Source of the DNA: Pseudomonas anuradhapurensis
GTDB lineage: Bacteria; Pseudomonadota; Gammaproteobacteria; Pseudomonadales; Pseudomonadaceae
Direction: 5' to 3'
DNA length: 64,000 bases
NCBI RefSeq assembly: GCF_014269225.2
Contig: NZ_CP077097.1
Span: 2,057,001-2,121,000 of the forward strand
Below are positions 46,318 through 56,406 of this stretch, piece by piece (within the stretch, counting starts at the first letter, position 1; every line of letters begins with the position of its first letter). A program made the translations under genes and the position numbers. The notes under the pieces were generated by a model that did not search any database, had not been told where the DNA came from, and saw nothing but the letters and a program-made list of their open reading frames with translations.

Positions 46318-47505
46318 TCAGCCCGCGTCGGCAGCGGTTTCGCCCACGACCTTGCTGCGCCCGCCCAGCCAAACCAGCAGCAGCCCGGCTGCCGCGAGTA
46401 CACCGCCGGCCATCGGCACCGCCGCATAGCCCAGGTCCAGGCTGATCACCGCACCACCCAGCGCAGCGCCCAGGGCATTACCCAGGTTGAAGGCACCGAC
46501 GTTTATCGACGAGGCCAGCCCCGGCGCCTCGATGGCCGCGATCATCACCCGCATCTGCAGCGGTGGCACCACGGCAAAGGTGAACATGCCCCACACCAGC
46601 AAGACCAGGGCGGCGCCGATATGGCTGCCCAGTACCAGCGGCATCAGCAGCATGATTGCCGCCAGCGCCGCGAGGAAGATCCGCGCTGCGCCATCCAGCG
46701 ACCAGTCGGCCAGGCGACCGCCCAGGCTGTTGCCCAGGGTGAAGCCGACGCCGATCAGCACCAGGCCGAGGGTGACGAAGCTGTCCGAGGCGCCGGTCAG
46801 TTCGGCCAGCACCGGCGCGACATACGTGTACAAGGTGAACATGGCACCGGCGCCGAGCACGGTGGTAGCCATCGCCAGCAACACGCTGGGGCGGGCGATC
46901 ACGGCCAGCTCCCTGCGCACATGCGGCACGCTGCCGCGCTCACCCTTGGGCAGGGCGAACCACAGCGCGGCCATGGCCAGCAGGCCCAGCGCGGCGGTGC
47001 CGGCAAAGGCCATGCGCCAGCCGACCTGCTGGCCGACCCAGGTGGCGGCCGGCACGCCGCCAATGTTGGCGATGGTCAGGCCCATGAACATGGTCGCCAC
47101 GGCACTGGCTTGTTTCTCCTTGGGTACCACGCTGGCCGCTACCACCGCGCCAAGGCCGAAGAACGCGCCGTGGTTGAGGCTGGTGACCAGCCGCGAGGCG
47201 AGCAGGGTGTAGTAGTCCGGTGCCAGCGACGACAGCAGGTTGCCCAGGGTGAAGATGGCCATCAGCGCCATCAGCGCTGCGCGCTTGCCGAAACGGCTGA
47301 ACAGTAACGTCATTACCGGTGCGCCGAGCATCACGCCGATGGCATAGGCGGTGATCAGCATGCCTGCACTGGGAATGCTTACATCGACGCCCTGGGCGAT
47401 CACTGGCAGCAGGCCCATCGGGGTGAACTCGGTGGTGCCGATGCCGAAGGCGCCGATGGCCAGGGCGAAGAGCACCCGGCCGCTTTTCATTGCATGAGCG
47501 GTCAT
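46318..47505 (-). CDS. MFS transporter of the sugar/drug efflux (AraJ/YdhP-like) type
   Basis: 395 aa from ATG 47505 (MTAHAMKSGRVLFALAIGAFGIGTTEF); a TTG three codons earlier is possible. Twelve membrane segments, with GTTEFTPMGLLPVIAQGV near the start, the Arg-rich loop SRFGKRAALM and RLVTSLNHGAFFGLG, typical of the AraJ/YdhP branch. It starts 5 bases after dkgB and is probably cotranscribed with it. Confidence 0.9.
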   Translation of the reverse strand: MTAHAMKSGRVLFALAIGAFGIGTTEFTPMGLLPVIAQGVDVSIPSAGMLITAYAIGVMLGAPVMTLLFSRFGKRAALMALMAIFTLGNLLSSLAPDYYTLLASRLVTSLNHGAFFGLGAVVAASVVPKEKQASAVATMFMGLTIANIGGVPAATWVGQQVGWRMAFAGTAALGLLAMAALWFALPKGERGSVPHVRRELAVIARPSVLLAMATTVLGAGAMFTLYTYVAPVLAELTGASDSFVTLGLVLIGVGFTLGNSLGGRLADWSLDGAARIFLAALAAIMLLMPLVLGSHIGAALVLLVWGMFTFAVVPPLQMRVMIAAIEAPGLASSINVGAFNLGNALGAALGGAVISLDLGYAAVPMAGGVLAAAGLLLVWLGGRSKVVGETAADAG

Positions 47506-47510
47506 GGCGA

Positions 47511-48314
47511 TCAATCCCAGGCCGGGGCCAGGCCGTCGGGGCTGACTTCGCGGCCATTGCGTTCCAGCGTGGCAATCCGGGCCATGTCATCGGCGTCCAG
47601 CTGCAAGCTCTGGGCAAGCAGGTTGCTGGCCAGGTTCTCGCGTTTGGTCGACGACGGGATCACCGCGTAGCCCTGCTGCAGGGCCCAGGCCAGTGCCACC
47701 TGGGCGACCGTGGCCTTGTGCTTGGCGCCGATGTCGGCCAGTACCGGGTCTTTCAGGACCTTGCCATAGGCCAGCGTCATGTACGAGGTGACGGTGATGC
47801 CTTGTTCCTTGAGGAATGCAACCAGCTTGCGGTTCTGCAGATACGGGCTGAGCTCGATCTGGTTGGTGGCAATCTCGCCTTTGCCGACCACTTCGATGGC
47901 CTGGCGGGTCAGCTCGATGTTGAAGTTGGACACGCCGATCTGGCGGGTCAGCCCCAGCGCCTTGGCTTCGGCCAGGGCGGCCATGTATTCAGGCAGTTCA
48001 ACGCCGTTGCCTGGGGCTGGCCAGTGGATCAGCAGCAGGTCGACATGGTCGGTGCGCAGTTTCTGCAGGCTTTCGCGCAGGCTGGGGATCAGTTTGTCGG
48101 CGGCGTAGTTGTCGACCCAGATCTTGGTGGTGATGAACAGCTCGCTGCGCGGCACGCCGCTTTCGCCGATGGCCTGGCCGACGTCAGCTTCGTTGTTGTA
48201 GATCTGTGCGGTGTCGATGACCCGGTAGCCCAGTTCCAGGGCCGACTTGACTGAGTCGATTACGGCTTGACCCGTCAGGCGGAAAGTACCCAGACCGAAA
48301 GAAGGGATGCTCAT
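47511..48314 (-). CDS. dkgB: 2,5-didehydrogluconate reductase / aldo-keto reductase
   Basis: 267 aa, the DkgB length. The AKR tetrad is visible: Asp in [13 protein letters not shown] (with Tyr following), Lys in TTKIW and His in LLLIHWPAP; the NADPH-binding C-terminus has [13 protein letters not shown]. It reduces 2,5-diketo-D-gluconate or methylglyoxal-like carbonyls with NADPH. In many Pseudomonas genomes a LysR gene lies next to it; here the next gene is the giant LRR protein instead. Confidence 0.93.
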   Translation of the reverse strand: MSIPSFGLGTFRLTGQAVIDSVKSALELGYRVIDTAQIYNNEADVGQAIGESGVPRSELFITTKIWVDNYAADKLIPSLRESLQKLRTDHVDLLLIHWPAPGNGVELPEYMAALAEAKALGLTRQIGVSNFNIELTRQAIEVVGKGEIATNQIELSPYLQNRKLVAFLKEQGITVTSYMTLAYGKVLKDPVLADIGAKHKATVAQVALAWALQQGYAVIPSSTKRENLASNLLAQSLQLDADDMARIATLERNGREVSPDGLAPAWD

Positions 48315-48577
48315 GAAACGCTCCTTGGCAAAGAACAGTTGACCCAGGCGTGTCGCCTGCGTGAGTGAAGCCAGTGTGCAGGGTTGATGGGAGATGATTA
48401 AGGGGGCGTGGTGCCAAGATCTTTTGCTTTGAAGTCAAGAGTCGCCACGTACTCATGACTGTCGAACCGGTCGCCTTGGGGAATGCCAGCGCGTGACAGC
48501 CAGGCGGATTGCTATAGATACCGCCTCGTCCACGCCGGGCATTGATGCAATGCGGTTTTCTTTGCGTGGAGACCAAG

Positions 48578-51500
48578 ATGCACCAGCCCCCCTTGACCGA
48601 TGGCTCGACCGACGCCTTGATCGCCAGCCGTTTACCGTCCTGGCTGACTGCGACCTCGCTCGATAACCTGTATGCGCTGCATGCGAGCCAGCAATGGCAA
48701 CAGCAGGTACAGCATCAATTGCACATGCGGTTGGCGAGCATCACGCCGCTGGATGCCTTCGCCGCCCCGTTGTTGCAGCAGGCCTTGCAAGCCCGGCATC
48801 GCCTGACGCTGGATGTGCGCCGCGCGATGTTGCGCCGCCGCACTCTGCAGCGTTTTCCATCGCATGTCGCGACCATTGCGGATGGCGTCCGGGAACGAAT
48901 ACACCAGCAAAGCCTGCTGGCGGCAGCGTTGCATAACTTCACCGAGGACGAAACCTTCACCAGCGCCATTCTGCAAGGTACCGTGGTGCAGGATGCGCAA
49001 GGCCAGGAGGCAGGTATTTCGCCACAGGCGTTCTACACCTTGTGCCGCTCCCTTGACCTGGGTGGGCAATACCAGGCTTATCTGCGTGAACAACTGAAGC
49101 CAGACGGTGAGCCCGGGAAGCAGTTGCAGGCCCTTATCGAGGAGAGCTATCGGGCTGCGCTGGAGGCGGCGCTACGGCTGTCGTTGTTCAACGGGGAAAT
49201 TGCCCGACACTGCCTGCCGCTGGTCTCGCTGGTGGCTGCCAAGCCAGCGGCAAGTACAGGTTTACAGCCCCATGCATTGCGTGTGTTCGGCAAGCTGGCG
49301 CGAGGGGTGGTGGTATTCGAAGTTGCAGCACCCGACAGTTCGCACACGGGGCTGCTGTGCTGGGTACCCGATGATCCTCATGGCGCTCTTACCTGGTATG
49401 CAACGTGGGGGCAACTGTTCCTGACGATGGGTAAACAGTTTCGCTTGCCAGGGTATGTCCGTTTCTTCCAGCGTTTCATCAGCGAACGGGATCGTGAGGG
49501 GTATACCCGTGCGCTGGAAGAGGCTCTGAAGCAAGGTGATGGGAACGTTCCGGTTCGTCTCGATGGTCGTCACGAAGTGATCGAGCAGCCGCTGTTCGAG
49601 TACCTGCGCAATCAGCAGATCGAGACCTTGCTGGACAATGCCAAGGTACTGGCGGTACCCACTGCCGACGTGGATGCGCAGGAGCGTGACCGGCGCCTGC
49701 ATTTCTACCTCGAAAGCGCGCTCGACCTGCTGGGCCTGGCCAGCTTCGGGTTGCCGGCGCTGGCGCTGCCGTTGCTGGGGATCACTGCGCTGCAGGTAGC
49801 CGACGAGGTATATGAAGGGTATGCCGATTGGCAGCTGGGCGATCGACAAGGGGCGCTGGAACACCTCTACTCGGTTGCCGAAACAGTGATCATGACCGGC
49901 GTCAATGTCGGCGCTGGCCTGGCAGCCCAGCGGCTGGCCAGGGCAGCCTATGTCGATGAGCTGGTGCCTGTACAGACCGACAAACACACCTTGAAACTGT
50001 GCGACCCGATGTTGCCCGGCTATGCGGTAGAGGCCGAGGGCGTTACGGGCGTGCTGTCGTCGGCGGATCAAGGCGAGGTGATACGCACGCCCGTCGGAAG
50101 TTATCAAACCTACCTGGAGCCGGAATCGCAGCAGCGTCGTATTCGCCATCCGCAACGTGCCTCGGCCTATGCGCCGATTCTCGAAGACAACGGTGCTGGC
50201 GCCTGGCGCCATGAACTCGAAAGGCCGCATGAGTGGGAAGGCCGCGTGCAGCTGTTGCAAGACCTTGCCACTGATCTGACGCAGCTGGATGCCGAAGTTG
50301 CTAACGATGTGCTGCTTGCCACCGGCCTGGATGAAGACCACCTGCGTCGTTTGCACATCGATGATGCGCCGCCACCGGCACGGCTGCTCGACGCCATTGA
50401 ACGTCATCGCCTGCATACCGAACTGCCATGGCTGCGCGACGACGGGTTCGAGCAGCACCTGCAGGCTCTGCAAGGCGTCGCTACCCCAGAGCAGGCCGTA
50501 TTGCGCAGGGACTTCCCAGGCCTTTCGATCAGGGCGGCGCGCGAAATCATCGAGCATGCCGGGGAGCATCAGCGCGAACAACTACAGATTCACCAGCGTG
50601 TTCCCCTGGCCTTGGCCGAACAAGCGCGCTGGCAACTGCATGATGCGCGGCTGGATCGCGCCTGCGCTGGGCTGCGTCAGGCTGCAGCCGTCAATCGCGA
50701 TACCGAGCAGTTGGCGTTGAGCCTGATCGGCGACGAGGCGCCTTGGCGGGGGACCCGGGTTGAAGTACGGCTTGGTTCGATGACCGGCGAAACGATCGCC
50801 CACGTCGGCGCTGACACGGCAGATGAAGTCCGGACATTGGTGCGCACGCCCCACGGCTATGAGGTGGTTGGCCGGGTTGCGGATACTCTGTCGTCCTCTT
50901 CGGCGTCATGCAGCTTGTTCGACGCGCTGATGCTGCTGTTGGATCCGTGGCAGCGCAAGCGATTGGGCCAGGCTGCCGAGAGCCCGCAGGCGCTGGCTGA
51001 TGCGTTGTCGTACTGGGCAAGCCAACGGCGTGAACGGGTGGCCGCCGTGCTTGGCATGGCACCCATCGCATCAGGTTTCAGGCCGCCGGTCCGGTTGGGT
51101 GACGGGCGTCTAGGCTATCCGTTGAGCGGACGGGGTGAAAGCAGCCTTCGTGCATTGCGCCGCGGTATGCAACGACTGTTTCCGGAACTGGACGATCAGG
51201 CATTTGTCGACCTTATCGACAGGGCGCGAAGCCTCGGGTTGACGCCGTGGAACTACCATCTGCGCCTGAATGAGCAACTGCGTGCCCTCGATCAGGCATT
51301 GGGCCGATGGCGGCGGCAATCATCCGGCCCTATGCAACTGCTGAGGCGGGCCCGCATGGCACGGCGAATTCGTAACGCCTGGCGCCGCAGAACCCGCGAC
51401 GAGGCCGGACACTTCGCGTTGATCCTGGAACATTCACGGCTGAGCTCGCTGCCTGACTTGCCCGATACCGTCAGCTTTGATCATGTGACCACACTGACCT

Positions 51501-54019
51501 TGGCAGATCTGGAACTGACTAATGTTCCTGAGCACTTTCTGTCTCGTTTCCCGAATGTGACCAGGCTGAACCTGGCGAGTAACCAGCTGACTGCACTGCC
51601 AACGTTCGAACGCACGCCTGGGTTGGAGGAGCTGCGGCTGGCGCATAACCGGATCGTGATAAACGAACAGAGCAATCGGCAGCTGGCTGGCTTGCGCCAC
51701 CTGACCACTCTTGATCTTGATTTCAACGAATTGGATGTCGTGCCACAGCTGCACTTGCCAAGCACGCTTCGACACTTGCATTTGCGTGGCAACCGGCTGC
51801 GAAGCATACCCCTGCACTTGCTGCAGCGGGGTGTGCTGGAGCAGATCGATCTGCGCGACAACCGTATCGGTGTCATTGATGAAGCTCAGCTGGCATTCTT
51901 GAACGCCCATCCTGACAGGGTGCGCCTGCAAGGCAACCCGCTGCCCCCGGCCACACTGGAACGGATGAACGAGCAGGTGTGGCTGCCACCCGTGCGGCCA
52001 TTACCTGAGCAGCCCGCTACCCACGAGTCGGACCGTTGGCTGGAAGGTGTGAGTGGGCAGGAAGCAAGCCGGCGCAGGGGGGCTTGGCAAGCGTTGCGCG
52101 CCGAGCAGGGCAGCGCCGACTTTTTTGCCTATCTCGAAGAGTTGCTGGGGGCTCCCGAGTTCATGCGCCAACCGGTAGAAATGCGCCGACGGGTGGGCGA
52201 GTTGCTCGAAACCATGCAGCACAATGCGGTTGTCCGCAGTGCCATGTTCCGCCAGGCTGCGATGCCGCGCGGACGCGCCGATCTCGATGTGTTGGTGACA
52301 AGGCTTCAGGTTGCATTGCGCACCGAAGGAGTGAGAGGGCGGCGGGTGGAACGGGGGCTGCGCGATCTGGCTCGTGAGCTGTTCCGGCTGGAGCAAGTCA
52401 ACCGATTTGCAACTCAGCATATCGAGCGCTTGCGCTTGGTGCCCGGCCAAGCCAGTTCGAATGACGTCTACCTCGCCTTCAGAGTGGGCCTGGCTGACGC
52501 ATTGGGCATTCATGGGCAACCGACCTACCTGAACCTGCAACACGTTCGCAGTGTAACGCCTGAGGTGCTGTCAGAAGCCGAAGCCATGGTGTATGAAGCT
52601 GAAACGCCTGAGACGTTGAGCCAGTTTCTGTCGCGGCAATTTTTCTGGGAAGAATATGTCCGTGGCGCTTATGCCGACCAATTCGCCGCGATTCGTCAGG
52701 AATACGCGCCGCAGCTAGCTGCACTGGAGCCCGAGCCGGGTCAGGCGCATGCCCCGATGGACGCTGTAAACAGGATTGTCGCCCAGCGCCAGGCGGCAGA
52801 GCGTGCACTGACCTTGGAACTGGCACGTGGCAATGGCTGGGCGTGGTGGCACTTTGCGCCGTCCCATGGGCCTGGCCTTCGAGCGTTTACCCGGCTGTCG
52901 AGGCAATTGGAGCAAAGCCTCGAAACCTGGCAAGGCTCGTCGACCGATGCGGAGTATCACGCGCGCTTCTCGGTTGCGCAGACATTGCGTCAGGTCTGGT
53001 ACTCAGGCTTGCGCGGTGAAGGCCCAGCCTTCAATCCTGCTATCGAGGGACTATCGGTTAGCACGCTGCCGGAGCTTCCGGTGGGTATCCGCTTCGACAG
53101 GCTTCGTACATTGTCGCTGTGCAACCAGCAGCTCACGGTCATTGAGGGTGATTTTCTACGGCGCTTTCCCAATCTGGAACTGCTCGACCTGTCGGGCAGC
53201 CGTATTTCCCGACTGCAAGGGCTGGAGCACTTGCCGCACCTGCGCAGCTTGAACCTTGGGGGCAACCTGCTTGATACAGTGTCAGGCCTCGAAAGCCTGG
53301 GGCAGTTGGTCGAGTTGGACCTCAGTGGTAACAGGTTGGAGGTATTCCCGGCCGGTATCGATCGTTTGACCCACCTTACAAGCCTGGACTTGGCCTTCAA
53401 CCAGTTGAGTGAGCTTCCAGAGCGGCTGGGTTCGCTGTCAGCGCTCGAGAACCTGCAGCTCGGTGGCAACCTGTTGACCGACCTGCCACGCGCTATCGGT
53501 AACCTGGCGCGGTTGAACATTCTCAACCTTGGTAGCAACCGATTGAGCGTGGTTCCGGAAAACCTGAATAGCTTGGCAAGGTTGACCCAGCTATACCTGC
53601 ACCATAACGCTATTGTGCTTGACGCCGTAAGCGAATCGCGACTGGAGTGGTTCTCAAGACTAGAGGTGCTGAGTCTGGAGGGGAATCCGCTAGGCAGCGT
53701 CCCACCGCTGCGTTACAACGTCCACCTGCGTTATTTGTCCCTGCGTGCCACTGGATTGAGGGCTTTCCCGCTTCAATTGATGCTGAATCATCCAGGCCTG
53801 AGTGTGGACTTGCGTGGCAATCACATCACTGCCTTGAACGAGGATGCGCTGCGTTGGGTGGAGGCACAGCCTCAAACGGTCAACCTCGAAGACAATCACT
53901 TGAGTGAGGCGGTAATGGTTCGTTTGCGCGAAGCCTTGGGGCGTCTGCAATTGCAACGAGCCAGGGAAGAAGAGGGGAACGTGGTCGCGATTCGAAAACC
54001 GCCAAGCCGCCGAGGCTAG
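48578..54019 (+). CDS. giant DUF6543-like / LRR / NEL-like / LRR protein with altered catalytic Cys
   Basis: 1813 aa from ATG 48578 (MHQPPLTDGSTD), with TGGAGACC 7 bases upstream. The N-terminal half (to about residue 950) resembles the DUF6543 'dermonecrotic toxin' region of large Pseudomonas effectors (SWLTATSLDNLYALHA; PLDAFAAPLLQQALQ), with a hydrophobic stretch (LLGLASFGLPALALPLLG). A first LRR block spans about 966-1124. A NEL ubiquitin-ligase-like domain follows (about 1148-1421), with LARELFRLEQVNRFA at 1264 and SEAEAMVYE. Where NEL enzymes have C-x-D, this protein has Arg1233-Ala-Asp (CGC, one base from TGC). A second LRR block (about 1505-1776) repeats the first, with no second NEL. 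No signal peptide is seen. Confidence 0.88.
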   Translation: MHQPPLTDGSTDALIASRLPSWLTATSLDNLYALHASQQWQQQVQHQLHMRLASITPLDAFAAPLLQQALQARHRLTLDVRRAMLRRRTLQRFPSHVATIADGVRERIHQQSLLAAALHNFTEDETFTSAILQGTVVQDAQGQEAGISPQAFYTLCRSLDLGGQYQAYLREQLKPDGEPGKQLQALIEESYRAALEAALRLSLFNGEIARHCLPLVSLVAAKPAASTGLQPHALRVFGKLARGVVVFEVAAPDSSHTGLLCWVPDDPHGALTWYATWGQLFLTMGKQFRLPGYVRFFQRFISERDREGYTRALEEALKQGDGNVPVRLDGRHEVIEQPLFEYLRNQQIETLLDNAKVLAVPTADVDAQERDRRLHFYLESALDLLGLASFGLPALALPLLGITALQVADEVYEGYADWQLGDRQGALEHLYSVAETVIMTGVNVGAGLAAQRLARAAYVDELVPVQTDKHTLKLCDPMLPGYAVEAEGVTGVLSSADQGEVIRTPVGSYQTYLEPESQQRRIRHPQRASAYAPILEDNGAGAWRHELERPHEWEGRVQLLQDLATDLTQLDAEVANDVLLATGLDEDHLRRLHIDDAPPPARLLDAIERHRLHTELPWLRDDGFEQHLQALQGVATPEQAVLRRDFPGLSIRAAREIIEHAGEHQREQLQIHQRVPLALAEQARWQLHDARLDRACAGLRQAAAVNRDTEQLALSLIGDEAPWRGTRVEVRLGSMTGETIAHVGADTADEVRTLVRTPHGYEVVGRVADTLSSSSASCSLFDALMLLLDPWQRKRLGQAAESPQALADALSYWASQRRERVAAVLGMAPIASGFRPPVRLGDGRLGYPLSGRGESSLRALRRGMQRLFPELDDQAFVDLIDRARSLGLTPWNYHLRLNEQLRALDQALGRWRRQSSGPMQLLRRARMARRIRNAWRRRTRDEAGHFALILEHSRLSSLPDLPDTVSFDHVTTLTLADLELTNVPEHFLSRFPNVTRLNLASNQLTALPTFERTPGLEELRLAHNRIVINEQSNRQLAGLRHLTTLDLDFNELDVVPQLHLPSTLRHLHLRGNRLRSIPLHLLQRGVLEQIDLRDNRIGVIDEAQLAFLNAHPDRVRLQGNPLPPATLERMNEQVWLPPVRPLPEQPATHESDRWLEGVSGQEASRRRGAWQALRAEQGSADFFAYLEELLGAPEFMRQPVEMRRRVGELLETMQHNAVVRSAMFRQAAMPRGRADLDVLVTRLQVALRTEGVRGRRVERGLRDLARELFRLEQVNRFATQHIERLRLVPGQASSNDVYLAFRVGLADALGIHGQPTYLNLQHVRSVTPEVLSEAEAMVYEAETPETLSQFLSRQFFWEEYVRGAYADQFAAIRQEYAPQLAALEPEPGQAHAPMDAVNRIVAQRQAAERALTLELARGNGWAWWHFAPSHGPGLRAFTRLSRQLEQSLETWQGSSTDAEYHARFSVAQTLRQVWYSGLRGEGPAFNPAIEGLSVSTLPELPVGIRFDRLRTLSLCNQQLTVIEGDFLRRFPNLELLDLSGSRISRLQGLEHLPHLRSLNLGGNLLDTVSGLESLGQLVELDLSGNRLEVFPAGIDRLTHLTSLDLAFNQLSELPERLGSLSALENLQLGGNLLTDLPRAIGNLARLNILNLGSNRLSVVPENLNSLARLTQLYLHHNAIVLDAVSESRLEWFSRLEVLSLEGNPLGSVPPLRYNVHLRYLSLRATGLRAFPLQLMLNHPGLSVDLRGNHITALNEDALRWVEAQPQTVNLEDNHLSEAVMVRLREALGRLQLQRAREEEGNVVAIRKPPSRRG

Positions 54020-54025
54020 GTATTC

Positions 54026-54058
54026 AAGCCATGGCCCACAGCGGGTGGGCCATGGCTT
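54026..54058. terminator. bidirectional hairpin after the giant LRR gene
   Basis: AAGCCATGGCCCAC and GTGGGCCATGGCTT form a perfect 14-bp stem with a five-base loop between the stop of the LRR gene and the stop of the convergent DUF934 gene. A shared terminator is likely, though no strong T-run is present. Confidence 0.75.
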
Positions 54059-54065
54059 GGGGCGG

Positions 54066-54560
54066 TTAGCGGCGGCGGAACAGCGGCAGCGGCTCGTCGG
54101 TGGCAGCCTGGTAGGTCACCGAAAAGTCTTTCAGGCTTTGCAGCGCGTCTTCCGGGTCCTTGTCGGCACGGATGGCGAACGCGTCGAAGCCGCAACGGGC
54201 CATGAAGAACAGCTGGTCGCGCAGCACGTCACCAATGGCCCGCAGCTCGCCCTTGAAGCCGTAACGGTCACGCAGCAGGCGCGCATTGGAGTAGTTGCGC
54301 CCGTCGGTGAAAGCCGGGAAGTTCAGGGCGATGACCTGGAAGTGGTGCACGTCGTCGCCGATTTCTTCCGCTTCTTCATCACTGTCCAGCCATATGCCCA
54401 GGCCGCCGTCGCGGGCTTTCAGCGCATGGGCATGGTCGCGCCACATCTGCAGCGGGACAATGTAGTCGTCGCAGTTGGTCAGCTCGTCGAACGAGGTCTC
54501 CTTGGGCAGCAGGTGCCAGGTTTCGTCGACGATCTGGTTGTTCTTAATGATTCGCTGCAT
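54066..54560 (-). CDS. DUF934 domain-containing protein, cysI partner
   Basis: 164 aa. It has the DUF934 pattern (DYIVPLQMWRDHAHAL; VIALNFPAFTDGRNYSNARLLRDRYGFKGELRAIGDVLRDQ). The family is regularly encoded after cysI and is thought to assist sulfite reduction. The start overlaps the end of cysI by 17 bases, so translation is coupled. Confidence 0.93.
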   Translation of the reverse strand: MQRIIKNNQIVDETWHLLPKETSFDELTNCDDYIVPLQMWRDHAHALKARDGGLGIWLDSDEEAEEIGDDVHHFQVIALNFPAFTDGRNYSNARLLRDRYGFKGELRAIGDVLRDQLFFMARCGFDAFAIRADKDPEDALQSLKDFSVTYQAATDEPLPLFRRR

Positions 54561-56196
54561 AGACGCGTTCCTTGAAGGGGTCGATGCCGATACGCTGGTA
54601 GGTGTCGATGAAACGCTCTTCCTCGGTACGTTGCTCGACGTACACGGCGATCAGCTTCTCGATCACATCGGCCATGTCGTCCTGGGCGAAGGACGGGCCG
54701 AGGATCTTGCCCAGGCTCGCGCCTCGCGCAGCATTGCCGCCGAGCGACACCTGGTAGAACTCCTCGCCCTTCTTGTCCACGCCGAGAATGCCGATGTGGC
54801 CCACGTGGTGGTGGCCGCAGGCGTTCATGCAGCCGGAAATGTTCAGGTCGATCTCGCCGATGTCGAACAGGTAGTCCAGGTCGTCGAAGCGGCGCTGGAT
54901 GGATTCGGCGATCGGGATCGACTTGGCGTTGGCCAGCGAGCAGTAGTCACCGCCCGGGCAGCAGATGATGTCGGTCAGCAGGCCGATGTTCGGGGTGGCG
55001 AAGCCGGCCTCGCGCAGCTCCAGCCACAGTGCGTGCAGCTGGCGCTGCTCGACATCGGCGAGGATGATGTTCTGCTCGTGCGAAGTGCGCAGGAAACCGA
55101 AGCTGTAGCGCTCGGCCAGGTCGGCCACGGCATCCAGCTGCTTGTCGGTCAGGTCGCCCGGGGCAACGCCGGTGGGCTTGAGTGACAGGGTCACGGCCAC
55201 GTACCCCGGGCGCTTGTGGGCGCGGGTGTTGCGCGAGCGCCAGCGGGCAAAGCCTGGGTATTCGGCATCCAGGGCGCTGTAGTCGACATTGTCGAGGGCC
55301 AGATAGTCCGGGTCGACGAAGTGGCGCGAAACGCGCTGCACTTCGGCTTCGGTCAGGGTGCTGCTGCCGCCGCGCAGGTGGACCATTTCGGCCTCGACCT
55401 TCTCGGCGAACACTTCCGGGGTAAGGGCCTTGACCAGGATCTTGATCCGCGCCTTGTACTTGTTGTCACGGCGGCCGTAACGGTTGTAGACGCGCAGGAT
55501 GGCATCGAGGTAGCTGATCAGGTCCTGCCAGGGCAGGAACTCGTTGATGAACGAGCCGACTACCGGCGTACGGCCCAGGCCGCCACCGACCAGCACGCGG
55601 AAGCCCAGTTCGCCAGCGGCATTGCGCACCGGCTCCAGGCCGATGTCATGCACTTCGATGGCGGCGCGGTCTTCCTGCGAACCGTTGATGGCAATCTTGA
55701 ACTTGCGCGGCAGGTAGGCGAATTCCGGGTGGAAGGTGGTCCACTGGCGGACGATTTCGCACCAGGGGCGTGGGTCGATGATCTCGTCCGCAGCGACACC
55801 GGCGAACTGGTCGGTGGTGGTGTTGCGCAGGCAGTTGCCGCTGGTCTGGATCGCGTGCATCTGCACGGTGGCCAGCTCGGCGAGGATGTCTGGGACGTCT
55901 TCCAGCGCCGGCCAGTTGAACTGCACGTTCTGGCGGGTGGAGATGTGGGCGTAGCCCTTGTCGTAGTCGCGGGCGATCTTGGCCAGGGTGCGGACCTGGC
56001 GGGCGTTCAGCTGGCCGTACGGCACGGCGACACGCAGCATGGGTGCGAAACGTTGGATGTAAAGGCCGTTCTGCAGGCGCAGAGGGCGGAATTCTTCTTC
56101 GCTCAGTTCCCCGGCCAGGTAGCGGCGGGTCTGATCACGGAACTGCTTGACGCGGTCCTCGATGATCCGCTGATCGTACTCGTCGTATACGTACAT
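54544..56196 (-). CDS. cysI: sulfite reductase hemoprotein (nitrite/sulfite reductase family)
   Basis: 550 aa. It reduces sulfite to sulfide in assimilatory sulfur metabolism. The siroheme/[4Fe-4S] motif is intact: Cys413-x5-Cys419 (CCPGGDYC) and C-x3-C in CMNACGHH further on. The duplicated ferredoxin-like half domains are visible. No flavoprotein subunit (CysJ) is adjacent, so electrons probably come from ferredoxin or another reductase. DUF934 overlaps its 3' end. Confidence 0.95.
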   Translation of the reverse strand: MYVYDEYDQRIIEDRVKQFRDQTRRYLAGELSEEEFRPLRLQNGLYIQRFAPMLRVAVPYGQLNARQVRTLAKIARDYDKGYAHISTRQNVQFNWPALEDVPDILAELATVQMHAIQTSGNCLRNTTTDQFAGVAADEIIDPRPWCEIVRQWTTFHPEFAYLPRKFKIAINGSQEDRAAIEVHDIGLEPVRNAAGELGFRVLVGGGLGRTPVVGSFINEFLPWQDLISYLDAILRVYNRYGRRDNKYKARIKILVKALTPEVFAEKVEAEMVHLRGGSSTLTEAEVQRVSRHFVDPDYLALDNVDYSALDAEYPGFARWRSRNTRAHKRPGYVAVTLSLKPTGVAPGDLTDKQLDAVADLAERYSFGFLRTSHEQNIILADVEQRQLHALWLELREAGFATPNIGLLTDIICCPGGDYCSLANAKSIPIAESIQRRFDDLDYLFDIGEIDLNISGCMNACGHHHVGHIGILGVDKKGEEFYQVSLGGNAARGASLGKILGPSFAQDDMADVIEKLIAVYVEQRTEEERFIDTYQRIGIDPFKERVYAANH

Positions 56197-56406
56197 AAAA
56201 GTCCTGTCTCAGGCATGCAGCTATTCGCGCGCACGGCCGCGCACTCCGCTTCGGAGCCGGGGAACGATAGCAGGTTGCGTTTATGCGCTAAAGTGATGTT
56301 TTTGCATATGAAAAGAACCAAACGGACTATGTGAGACTGAATGCCATTTGTGCGCTGGCTGCGCCCCAGCGTTTATAATCCTTGGTTTGTTTTGCAGGGA
56401 TTACCC

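Noticed and set aside
48315..48577. Possible remnant of a LysR gene next to dkgB
   Set aside because: The interval was read in both directions and no HTH-like or LysR-like fragment was found.
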